The position numbers were made by a program, and so were the translations under genes. This document shows, piece after piece, positions 1 through 5,044 of a stretch of DNA of 7,123 nucleotides; the first letter of the stretch is position 1, and every line of letters begins with the position of its first letter. Below the pieces are notes generated by a model. The model saw only the letters and a list, made by a program, of their open reading frames with translations, ran no database searches and had not been told where the DNA came from. The DNA is taken from assembly GCA_027483785.1 (NCBI GenBank), contig JAIXTU010000063.1, positions 1 to 7,123 of the forward strand, given 5' to 3'. The DNA comes from Flavobacterium sp. Its GTDB lineage: Bacteria > Bacteroidota > Bacteroidia > Flavobacteriales > Flavobacteriaceae.

Positions 1-51
1 CTTAAGCGCTCTATCGATATTCTCTCCGTCTTTAATTGGTATAATCAACAT
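1..51 (-). CDS. rpsU: 30S ribosomal protein bS21, N-terminal part (cut by left edge)
   Basis: Only the first 17 codons lie in the window, reading MLIIPIKDGENIDRALK; the rest is beyond the left edge. This is the conserved start of bS21 in Flavobacteriia, where the family continues with a basic K/R-rich helix of roughly 45 more residues. bS21 is a small protein of the 30S platform, next to the 3' end of 16S rRNA and the anti-Shine-Dalgarno. The ATG at 49-51 is supported by the family's N-terminus, a strong Shine-Dalgarno 8 bases upstream and a consensus promoter. Known for the family: in Bacteroidota, bS21 helps to hide the anti-Shine-Dalgarno, and its own mRNA is one of the few with a strong SD, which suggests autoregulation. 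The assignment rests on 17 residues, but they are distinctive. Confidence 0.85.
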   Translation of the reverse strand, partial: MLIIPIKDGENIDRALK

Positions 52-59
52 AATATAGA

Positions 60-69
60 CACCCCCTTT
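60..69 (-). promoter_or_regulatory. Strong Shine-Dalgarno sequence of rpsU
   Basis: On the minus strand the mRNA reads AAAGGGGGTG, then 8 bases, then ATG. Against the usual 16S tail (CACCUCCUUU) all ten positions can pair, nine by Watson-Crick and one by G-U. No other complete gene start in this window has anything similar, which fits the SD-poor initiation of Bacteroidota and a special mode of control for rpsU. Confidence 0.8.
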
Positions 70-80
70 CTTTAAGGCTG

Positions 81-112
81 CAAAAGTAAACTATTTTTCT
101 GGTTTTCAAAAC
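81..112 (-). promoter_or_regulatory. Primary sigma-factor promoter of rpsU
   Basis: Read on the minus strand there is a -33 box GTTTTG (107-112), 18 bases, then TACTTTTG (81-88). The latter is a full match to the Bacteroidota -7 consensus TAnnTTTG. Transcription would start near position 75, giving a leader of about 25 bases that contains the Shine-Dalgarno and little else. Confidence 0.75.
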
Positions 113-119
113 TTTTTTT

Positions 120-290
120 GGCGCGCCGGCAAAACTATTCGCTGGAGATACATGTGGTTTTGCCGTCCTGCTTTCCGCTGCAAACTTTTTTGTGGCTTAA
201 ACGCCACCACAAAAAAGGCTTCCCGCTGCACCCGAGCCAAATGCGAACTGAGCGAAGCTAATCAGTCGCGCGGGGAAAGTAACCAAAATG
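120..290. repeat. GC-rich structured intergenic element with three stem-loops
   Basis: This gene-free stretch upstream of the rpsU promoter contains three inverted repeats in a row. The first is CGGCAAAAC (127-135) with GTTTTGCCG (157-165), a perfect 9-bp stem. The second is TTTTTTGTGG (186-195) with CCACAAAAAA (207-216), a perfect 10-bp stem with an alternative GTGGC/GCCAC core. The third is GCGaACTGA (243-251) with TCAGTCGC (262-269), one A bulged, enclosing AGC-GAA-GCT. The second hairpin is framed by near-identical direct repeats GCTTTCCGCTGCA (170-182) and GCTTCCCGCTGCA (218-230), 12 of 13 bases equal. I see no convincing ORF. From memory, similar blocks recur between genes in flavobacterial genomes, so a dispersed repeat is the best guess; a small RNA or 3' processing element is possible. 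The outer limits are approximate. Confidence 0.5.
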
Positions 291-390
291 AGTGCCCGTG
301 CTTGTTGGCAATGATTAAATGAAGTTCTACAAAATTGAAAACAACTTTTATATCACTTATCGAAAGTTACGACATTCTTTGTGTGAAGGA

Positions 391-504
391 CTGCAACGAA
401 AATAAAAAGCGGCTGCCGCAGTACTAGCGCCCGCAGCACAAAGCGACCGAAGGAAGCTCTTGTGCTGGGATGGCGGAAGTTGCGGCAGCCGTTTTTTATT
501 GCAG
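391..504. repeat. Long nested inverted repeat, likely also a bidirectional terminator
   Basis: The outer arms are 401-420 and 481-500 and pair over 20 positions with a single G-U: an A/T-rich base (AATAAAAA / TTTTTTATT) and a GC-rich top (GGCTGCCGCA / TGCGGCAGCC). A further 5 bp (391-395 with 500-504) can form with a small bulge. Inside are a second stem CAGCACAA (434-441) / TTGTGCTG (460-467), short helices (429-431/472-474, 423-425/478-480) and an apical AGC/GCT helix (442-444/456-458). The 80 bases 411-490 are 65% G+C, far above the flanks. Reading either strand, the GC stem is followed by a T tract, so it can work as an intrinsic terminator both ways. On the minus strand it lies 57 bases past the stop of the outer-membrane protein gene. 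Its complexity goes beyond what a terminator needs, which suggests a dispersed element or structured RNA. Confidence 0.65.
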
Positions 505-520
505 TGAAAGGCCTGACGGC

Positions 521-542
521 GCCGGAGGAACGACCCGCCGGC
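521..542. repeat. Small GC-rich hairpin
   Basis: GCCGG (521-525) pairs with CCGGC (538-542) around a 12-base loop. It lies between the stop codon of the beta-barrel gene and the large inverted repeat, in the same GC-rich stretch, and may be the flank of that element. No T tract follows directly, so I do not call it a terminator. Confidence 0.35.
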
Positions 543-556
543 ACACCCAAAAACCA

Positions 557-1183
557 CTAAAATGTTCCGCGATAGCCGAATAAAATACTTGAGGCTTGCT
601 GAATTTTGTTTTCACTACCATTGTCTTCTATTCGGGTAAAGTCGGACTGACCTTGAAGACCAAAGTACACTGCTGAACGGTCGGACACGCGAAAATCGAC
701 TGTTAGTTGCGTTAAAATTCCGAAATTCCAACCTAAATTATCTTCTTTTGTTTTACCAGCAATAGTTTGATTTTCTTGACTCGCTATAAAGCTTGCCACA
801 GGACCAGCAGAAACGCGCATTGAAATTAAGCTTTGATCGTTTTTTTCATCGAAAAAAATTTTTCCTCCTAACAATAGCGGAATTTGCACATAATCATTTT
901 GCAAACGTGCTGATTCTCCCGCCAAAGTGTAGTTTGCATCAAAGGTTGAGAACATCACCCCACTCGTTAAGTCGAGATTTTTTGCGATTTTTCGGCTAAG
1001 AAAAACGTCGAAAGCATTGAACGTGCCATTTAAGGTAACCAAACCGCTTTGCTCATATTTAGCAAAACCAAGTCTAGGTTGCAAGGTGTATGACCATTTA
1101 CTCTTTTCGCTTTCTTGTTCCTGCGCAAATGAACTGCAAATCATACTAAATAAACCAATTCCGACAAGTACTAATTTTTTCAT
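557..1183 (-). CDS. Secreted outer-membrane beta-barrel protein (OMP_b-brl type)
   Basis: The protein has 208 residues. Residues 1-20 form a classical signal peptide (MKK, hydrophobic LVLVGIGLFSMICSSFA) with probable signal peptidase I cleavage at A20/Q21; C16 lies inside the hydrophobic stretch, not in a lipobox. The mature part is a series of amphipathic beta-strands with alternating aromatic residues and Gly/Asn turns (YTLQPRLGFAKYE, NLDLTSGVMFSTFDANY, YVQIPLLLGGKIFF, SAVYFGLQGQSDF). It ends in a strand with terminal Phe (SSILFGYRGTF), the usual signature of BAM-assembled outer-membrane proteins. Length and pattern fit the small 8-stranded porin-like/PorT-like families common in Bacteroidota; cargo and function cannot be told. 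The ATG at 1181-1183 is fixed by the signal peptide; no Shine-Dalgarno precedes it. A weak -7-like box (TAGCTTCG, 1205-1212) without a clear -33 box is the only promoter hint. The gene stands alone between two terminators. Confidence 0.8.
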   Translation of the reverse strand: MKKLVLVGIGLFSMICSSFAQEQESEKSKWSYTLQPRLGFAKYEQSGLVTLNGTFNAFDVFLSRKIAKNLDLTSGVMFSTFDANYTLAGESARLQNDYVQIPLLLGGKIFFDEKNDQSLISMRVSAGPVASFIASQENQTIAGKTKEDNLGWNFGILTQLTVDFRVSDRSAVYFGLQGQSDFTRIEDNGSENKIQQASSILFGYRGTF

Positions 1184-1263
1184 ATTCTTTGTTTTAGTTT
1201 CAGACGAAGCTATAATCTTACTTGGAAGAAAAGAACTGTTTTAACTAAAAATTAAAAAAAATG

Positions 1264-1287
1264 AAAAAAGCGCCGAAGAGGCGCTTT
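1264..1287 (-). terminator. Rho-independent terminator of the acyl-CoA dehydrogenase operon
   Basis: On the minus strand AAAGCGCC-TCTTC-GGCGCTTT forms a perfect 8-bp stem (1280-1287 with 1267-1274) with a 5-base loop, running straight into more T's. It lies 17 bases after the stop codon of the acyl-CoA dehydrogenase gene and separates that operon from the beta-barrel gene. Confidence 0.85.
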
Positions 1288-1304
1288 GAAGAAGTGAGGT
1301 TTTA

Positions 1305-2477
1305 TTAGTGCTTGACAGCAGGTTTATAGGTTTGCTTGTCGATGATCATTTTCGATAAAATTTCACGAAGAATTTCAGATGTTCCGCCTCCAATTGGACC
1401 TAAACGACTGTCACGCAGCAATCGTGCTAATGGATACTCTTCCATGTAGCCGTAACCGCCTAAGAATTGCAAGCAACTGTAAATGGTTTCATCGGCTACT
1501 TTAGTAGATTTTAACTTGGCCATGGTAGCCTCTTTAACCACATATTCCCCTTTTTGTAAGCGATCTACAGCCACATAGTTAAACACTTTACAATGCTCTA
1601 CATCGGAGGCGTGATCTACTAATTTATGGCGTAGTGCTTGAAACTTACTAATTTTTGTGCCAAAAGCTTCGCGTTGCGACATGTATTCGATGGTATAATC
1701 GATCGCGTATTCGGCTCGAGCGTGTGCGTTAATGGCCATGATAAGACGTTCTAGCGCAAAATGTTGCATGATGTACGGAAAGCCTTTTCCGGCCTCGCCC
1801 ATTAAATTAGTTACGGGTACCTCAACTTGGTCGAAAGAAATTTCTGCTGTATCTGATGCGCGCCAGCCGAGTTTATCCAACTTTGATTTGGAAACACCTT
1901 TAGCATTAGCATCCATTAAAAAGATACTGATACCTTTATTTCCGGCTGCTGGATCGGTTTTCGCTGCTACGATGTAGTAATCTGCGTAAACACCGTTTGT
2001 TATAAAGGTTTTAGAGCCATTGATCACATATTTATCACCTTGTAAAACTGCGGTAGTACGCATTCCAGCAACATCGCTACCTCCGAAAGGTTCAGATATA
2101 CACAAAGCACCTAGCTTATCACCGGCGATACTTGGAACTAAATAATTTTGTTTGATTTCTTCGCTACCTTCGGCGTTTAGGTGCGTCATAGCAAGGTATA
2201 CATGAGCCCAAATGGCTGCTGCAAAGCCCGAAGATTTAATTTTTTGTAATTCTTCAAGCAGAATTACCATGTAGAAAAGATCTAAATTCAAACCGCCATA
2301 CGCTTCTGGGTATGTAATCCCAAGGAAGCCCATGTCGCCGAATTTTTTCCAAATGAAATGCTCGATAGTTCCTGTTTTTTCCCACTTTTCGATGTGAGGA
2401 ACGACTTCTGCTTTTAAAAAATCTTGAAAACTTTTTCTGAACAATTCATGCTCTTCCGAAAAGTAAGTTGAATTCAT
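1305..2477 (-). CDS. Acyl-CoA dehydrogenase (FAD-dependent)
   Basis: The 390-residue protein has the normal length and three-part fold of the family: helical N-domain (about 5-122), beta middle domain (about 123-230) and helical C-domain (about 235-385). It oxidises an acyl-CoA thioester to the trans-2-enoyl-CoA using FAD, passing electrons to electron-transfer flavoprotein, in fatty-acid or branched-chain amino-acid breakdown in the cytoplasm. Both family signatures are visible: CISEPFGGSDVAG (126-138) and FLGGYGYMEEYPLARLLRD (338-356), as is the QREAFG motif (268-273). The residue aligned with the catalytic Glu of medium-chain enzymes (IYEGT) is Gly364 (IGGGT). As in long-chain and isovaleryl-CoA dehydrogenases, the base is probably Glu243 in FALERL. 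Chain-length preference cannot be read from sequence. It is the last gene of a four-gene unit, 17 bases after the helix-hairpin-helix gene, and has no Shine-Dalgarno. Confidence 0.93.
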   Translation of the reverse strand: MNSTYFSEEHELFRKSFQDFLKAEVVPHIEKWEKTGTIEHFIWKKFGDMGFLGITYPEAYGGLNLDLFYMVILLEELQKIKSSGFAAAIWAHVYLAMTHLNAEGSEEIKQNYLVPSIAGDKLGALCISEPFGGSDVAGMRTTAVLQGDKYVINGSKTFITNGVYADYYIVAAKTDPAAGNKGISIFLMDANAKGVSKSKLDKLGWRASDTAEISFDQVEVPVTNLMGEAGKGFPYIMQHFALERLIMAINAHARAEYAIDYTIEYMSQREAFGTKISKFQALRHKLVDHASDVEHCKVFNYVAVDRLQKGEYVVKEATMAKLKSTKVADETIYSCLQFLGGYGYMEEYPLARLLRDSRLGPIGGGTSEILREILSKMIIDKQTYKPAVKH

Positions 2478-2494
2478 GTGTTTACGAATGGCTT

Positions 2495-3334
2495 TTAAAA
2501 TTCCAAATATAAAACTAATATTGTTAACTTTTCTTGCGTAATTCCTTCAACATTTGCCAAATCTTCAATAATTAATGTTCCTTTCCGACTCCTGATTTTA
2601 ACAATTTCACGAGCCAGTGCGTAATGGAAATACGGAAAAGCCGACAACTCTTTTACACTTGCCCGATTGATAGGCAGTTTATTAACTTTTGGCTTGGAGG
2701 TAATTTTTAGGTATAATTTTAATTGTTCGAACATAAGCTCATCAACCCCATATAAGAGCTTCAGTTGATTTATGGTGCAGAAACCGCCGAGTTTTTTTCG
2801 TTGATCGAGAATTTGTTGGGCACGTCTGACACCAATTCCGGGAATCTCAACCAATTGCGCTTCTGTTGCGGTATTAAGATCAATTGCTTTTGCCGCGGGA
2901 GGTTTTGGTCGAAAAGTCGTTTGCGCCTTCTTTTTCGTCCAAGCGGGAAATGCAAAAAGCGGAGACAGTTTTTGCAGTAACTCGTTGGAAACACCCGTAA
3001 CTTTTTGGAAATCGGCCGCCGAGTTTACATAAAGGCCTTTTTTGCGATATGCTTGTAAGCGATCGAATGCCGCTGTTGGAATTTTTAGCTGATAGGCTTT
3101 GTAATCACTTATAAAATTGGGATTAAAGGGTTTAACTTCGAACTTTTTATATTTTCTTGCTGCTAGCTTCTTTTCATATGCGGCTTCCAAAAGTTCCAAT
3201 TCCTTGGTATCGATTGCGGGCATCGTGGCAGACGGCGAATGGAAGTACAGACACAATTGGAGGAAAATAAGTAGTAAAAACAATGCTCCCAAGCCACGCC
3301 GATGTAGCTTAGGAATGAGAAACAAACTTTTCAT
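2495..3334 (-). CDS. Membrane-anchored ComEA-like helix-hairpin-helix protein
   Basis: The protein has 279 residues. A basic N-terminus (K9, R12, R13) and a hydrophobic segment (about 15-31) form a single N-terminal membrane anchor, with the rest probably outside the cytoplasmic membrane. Three ComEA-type double-HhH units follow: about 82-131, 151-211 (IDLNTATEAQLVEIPGIGVRRAQQI, the canonical one) and 221-279 (PINRASVKELSAFPYF). The first two are joined by a Lys/Pro-rich linker (132-149). Only unit 2 keeps the full first hairpin IPGIG (164-168); units 1 and 3 lack it (IPTAA, FPYFH). All three keep the second-hairpin Gly (TGV 113-115, YGV 195-197, EGI 263-265). Such hairpins bind the DNA backbone without sequence preference, as ComEA does in DNA uptake. 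Whether this one does so in uptake, repair or as a scaffold is unknown. It starts 5 bases after the PspC gene, so the two are surely co-transcribed. Confidence 0.85.
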   Translation of the reverse strand: MKSLFLIPKLHRRGLGALFLLLIFLQLCLYFHSPSATMPAIDTKELELLEAAYEKKLAARKYKKFEVKPFNPNFISDYKAYQLKIPTAAFDRLQAYRKKGLYVNSAADFQKVTGVSNELLQKLSPLFAFPAWTKKKAQTTFRPKPPAAKAIDLNTATEAQLVEIPGIGVRRAQQILDQRKKLGGFCTINQLKLLYGVDELMFEQLKLYLKITSKPKVNKLPINRASVKELSAFPYFHYALAREIVKIRSRKGTLIIEDLANVEGITQEKLTILVLYLEF

Positions 3335-3339
3335 AAGGC

Positions 3340-3567
3340 TTATAAATCGAAAACGGAAGATCTTTTGGCTCGGATTAAATCTTTTAACTTAAGCCAAAAA
3401 GCGAGCGTGAGATACACTCCGAACCAGAGTCCGGCTGTAACGAAGGAAATGTAAATGAAAAACAAGCGAACACTGCTGGCGCGCATACCCAAGCTATCGG
3501 CTAAACGACTGGCCGCATTAAATCCGTGTTTTTCAAAATAGTATTTTAGACGTAAATCAAAACGCAT
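3340..3567 (-). CDS. Small PspC-domain membrane protein
   Basis: The 75-residue protein is essentially one PspC domain. An amphipathic part (NAASRLADSLGMRASSVRLFFIY, 17-39) corresponds to the family's GVCGGLAEYLGIDPTLVR segment and leads into a membrane segment (about 34-60, with FFIYISFVTAGLWFGVYLTLAFWL), followed by a basic tail (KLKDLIRAKR). In enterobacteria PspC senses envelope stress with PspB and PspA; Bacteroidota carry many stand-alone short versions whose role is not established, and no pspA or pspB is visible here. The gene lies 12 bases after the DUF2851 gene and 5 bases before the HhH gene, so it is the second cistron of the unit. The start at 3565-3567 gives a natural N-terminus; no Shine-Dalgarno is seen. 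Confidence 0.75.
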   Translation of the reverse strand: MRFDLRLKYYFEKHGFNAASRLADSLGMRASSVRLFFIYISFVTAGLWFGVYLTLAFWLKLKDLIRAKRSSVFDL

Positions 3568-3579
3568 AGTGGAACGAAA

Positions 3580-4863
3580 TTAAGTAGATTTTTCGGATTT
3601 ACTCAACAAATGCACACCAATCGAACAATTCATGCATCGTCCCTTTTCACAATATTGCTGTTTTAATTCGAGTAAGGCCTGCGATTCGAAGGACGATTTA
3701 GCCCTGAGATTGAGATCGCTGAAACGCTTGATAATTGTGTTGTTTTCTGGTTTTACTCCAAAGGCAAGATCGATTAGAAAATCGGATCTAGCTTGACCGT
3801 TTTCATTAAAATACGCAAACAAAAATGGGATGATTGTATTGATTAGCAGCAAGTCAATAAAACTATGCGATAGTTGCTTGGGAGAAGCTCGCGTTGCTTT
3901 ATCAGGAATATAATGGGTTTGCCAGTATTCTGAAACACCACCTTTAAAAATTTGATAGAACTCTTTGAGGTCTGTTGCCTGTATAAGCTTTTCAAATTTG
4001 AAGGGAGCTTGGTGATAAAAAGCCGCTAACTGAACCAGCCGAATTGTTGGAAAATTCTCGGGCCTAAGCCTAAAAAACTCGACGGGATGCGGTAAATCAG
4101 CAGAAATTTGGTACTTAATTTTCAAAAATCCGTACTCTGCCTGTAACTGCTGGGCGTAAAAATCTTGAAATTCGGACTCAAGTAATTGGCAGCATCCTAA
4201 AAAAAGGGCTTCTAACGCGATTAAATTCGCAGATTCTTTGATTACAGCTTTAAAACCTACTCTTTGAGCCATTTGCTCAAAAGCGATGGCGTTGGAATTT
4301 AAACCAAATGCTTTTGCAAGAGCAACAAATAAGGTAGCTTCCCAATCAGAGTTTTGACTTCGAAATAGATCTACAATACCTGTAGCTTTTCGTTCGGCGC
4401 GTTCTATGAATAATCTCTCCAGAAATGCATTCACAATCTCAACAGGGACAGAACTAAAGAGCTTCTCGCAATAAATCCAAGTTTTACTTTGGAGTAGATT
4501 TTGGTAAGAATGTACTAAAGTTGCAGATACTCGTCCTTGCAATTCGAGCACGGGTATTGTTGCGTTATTTTCAAGGAAAATATCGTAGTCGTAGTGCCAA
4601 ACAACGTGTAGAATTACATTTTTGTATTTGACGTCTTGTTCGTGTCGGTGTAAGTACCAATCTGAAGATTTTAGATGAATTTCGACGTTGCCTACCCAAA
4701 GCTGTTGTCCGATTCGGATTTTGGCGTTAAAGAAGTCGGGGCCGCTCGTTTTAAGGTAAAAGCCCTGATTTACAATCGAAAGCGGCTCTCCACTAGTCGT
4801 ATAGAGATTTTGGTGGTTGAATTTCTGAAACTTCCAGACGTAGTGGAGAAAATCCTCTTTCAT
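3580..4863 (-). CDS. DUF2851 family protein
   Basis: This 427-residue protein matches the Bacteroidota-typical DUF2851 family in its N-terminal block (GEPLSIVNQGFYLKTSGPDF), central block (VGNVEIHLKSSDW, 57-69; then H72, H74, D77, KYKNVILHVVWH) and C-terminal cysteine motif. The biochemical function of the family is unknown to me. The N-terminal 110 residues look like an alpha/beta core. PD (42-43) followed by a strand with E61-x-H-x-K65 recalls a PD-(D/E)XK nuclease site, but this is only inference. The remainder is mostly helical. Near the end, C405-x4-C410-x2-C413 (YCEKGRCMNCSIG) could bind a metal or an iron-sulfur cluster. There is no signal peptide, so it is cytoplasmic. It is the first gene of the four-gene operon, with a candidate promoter about 35 bases upstream of the ATG and no Shine-Dalgarno. 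Confidence 0.85.
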   Translation of the reverse strand: MKEDFLHYVWKFQKFNHQNLYTTSGEPLSIVNQGFYLKTSGPDFFNAKIRIGQQLWVGNVEIHLKSSDWYLHRHEQDVKYKNVILHVVWHYDYDIFLENNATIPVLELQGRVSATLVHSYQNLLQSKTWIYCEKLFSSVPVEIVNAFLERLFIERAERKATGIVDLFRSQNSDWEATLFVALAKAFGLNSNAIAFEQMAQRVGFKAVIKESANLIALEALFLGCCQLLESEFQDFYAQQLQAEYGFLKIKYQISADLPHPVEFFRLRPENFPTIRLVQLAAFYHQAPFKFEKLIQATDLKEFYQIFKGGVSEYWQTHYIPDKATRASPKQLSHSFIDLLLINTIIPFLFAYFNENGQARSDFLIDLAFGVKPENNTIIKRFSDLNLRAKSSFESQALLELKQQYCEKGRCMNCSIGVHLLSKSEKST

Positions 4864-4895
4864 GGCTTGTAAAAATTTAATTGGCTTGTATGACG

Positions 4896-4923
4896 CTAAA
4901 TTAACTATCTGATTAAATCACAA
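4896..4923 (-). promoter_or_regulatory. Candidate promoter of the DUF2851 operon
   Basis: On the minus strand TTG (4921-4923) is followed after 17 bases by TAATTTAG (4896-4903), 7 of 8 against TAnnTTTG scoring only fixed positions loosely (one mismatch, A for T). Transcription would begin near 4889, giving a leader of about 25 bases before the ATG at 4863. Confidence 0.45.
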
Positions 4924-4993
4924 TTACGGTTTTTCCGTAAATTTTAAAAAAAATGAAAATGTTTGAGATATTAAGGAATTGTGAATTGTGATT
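4916..4993. repeat. AATTGTG repeats and inverted repeat in the divergent promoter region
   Basis: AATCACAATT (4916-4925) and AATTGTGATT (4984-4993) form a perfect 10-bp inverted repeat 58 bases apart. A further AATTGTG (4977-4983) stands directly before the second arm, so the core occurs three times: twice in tandem upstream of the glycosyltransferase gene, and once inverted across the -33 box of the DUF2851 operon. They may be operator sites, but the sequence is AT-rich, where such repeats can arise by chance. Confidence 0.35.
4924..4940. repeat. Short palindrome TTACGG-TTTTT-CCGTAA
   Basis: A perfect 6-bp inverted repeat with a 5-base T loop touches the upstream end of the -33 box of the DUF2851 operon. 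The position suits a regulator binding site better than a terminator, since the stem has only three G-C pairs and no T tract follows on either strand. Confidence 0.4.
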
Positions 4994-5022
4994 GACTTAA
5001 CAGCTTGCAAAATCTTGATTTA

Positions 5023-5030
5023 GACCTTTG
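5023..5030 (+). promoter_or_regulatory. Possible -7 box of the glycosyltransferase gene
   Basis: GACCTTTG differs from TAnnTTTG only at the first base. No TTG at standard spacing was found (the nearest is 15 bases upstream, at 5005-5007), so the call is weak. If true, the leader before the TTG start at 5045 would be only about 8 bases. Confidence 0.3.
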
Positions 5031-5044
5031 CAAAAAAGATCAAC

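Noticed and set aside
186..216. 10-bp hairpin as an intrinsic terminator for upstream transcription
   Set aside because: On both strands the T tract precedes the stem and the A tract follows it, the reverse of a terminator.
391..504. Integron attC site or transposon end
   Set aside because: No attC core sites of the RYYYAAC/GTTRRRY type frame the repeat, no target duplication is obvious, and no integrase or transposase is in the window.
353..557. Two overlapping minus-strand ORFs of about 65 codons in the gene-free region
   Set aside because: They run through the long inverted repeat and GC-rich element, have low-complexity composition, no recognisable domain and no initiation signals; they are by-products of the repeat.
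1017..1977. Plus-strand ORFs opposite the beta-barrel and acyl-CoA dehydrogenase genes
   Set aside because: They are antisense shadows of well-supported genes, without domain similarity or start signals.
3340..3567. A Psp envelope-stress system
   Set aside because: Only a single PspC-like domain is present; no pspA, pspB or regulator is visible in the window.
4924..4940. Palindrome as a terminator
   Set aside because: Short stem with three G-C pairs, no following T tract on either strand, and it lies upstream of both divergent genes.
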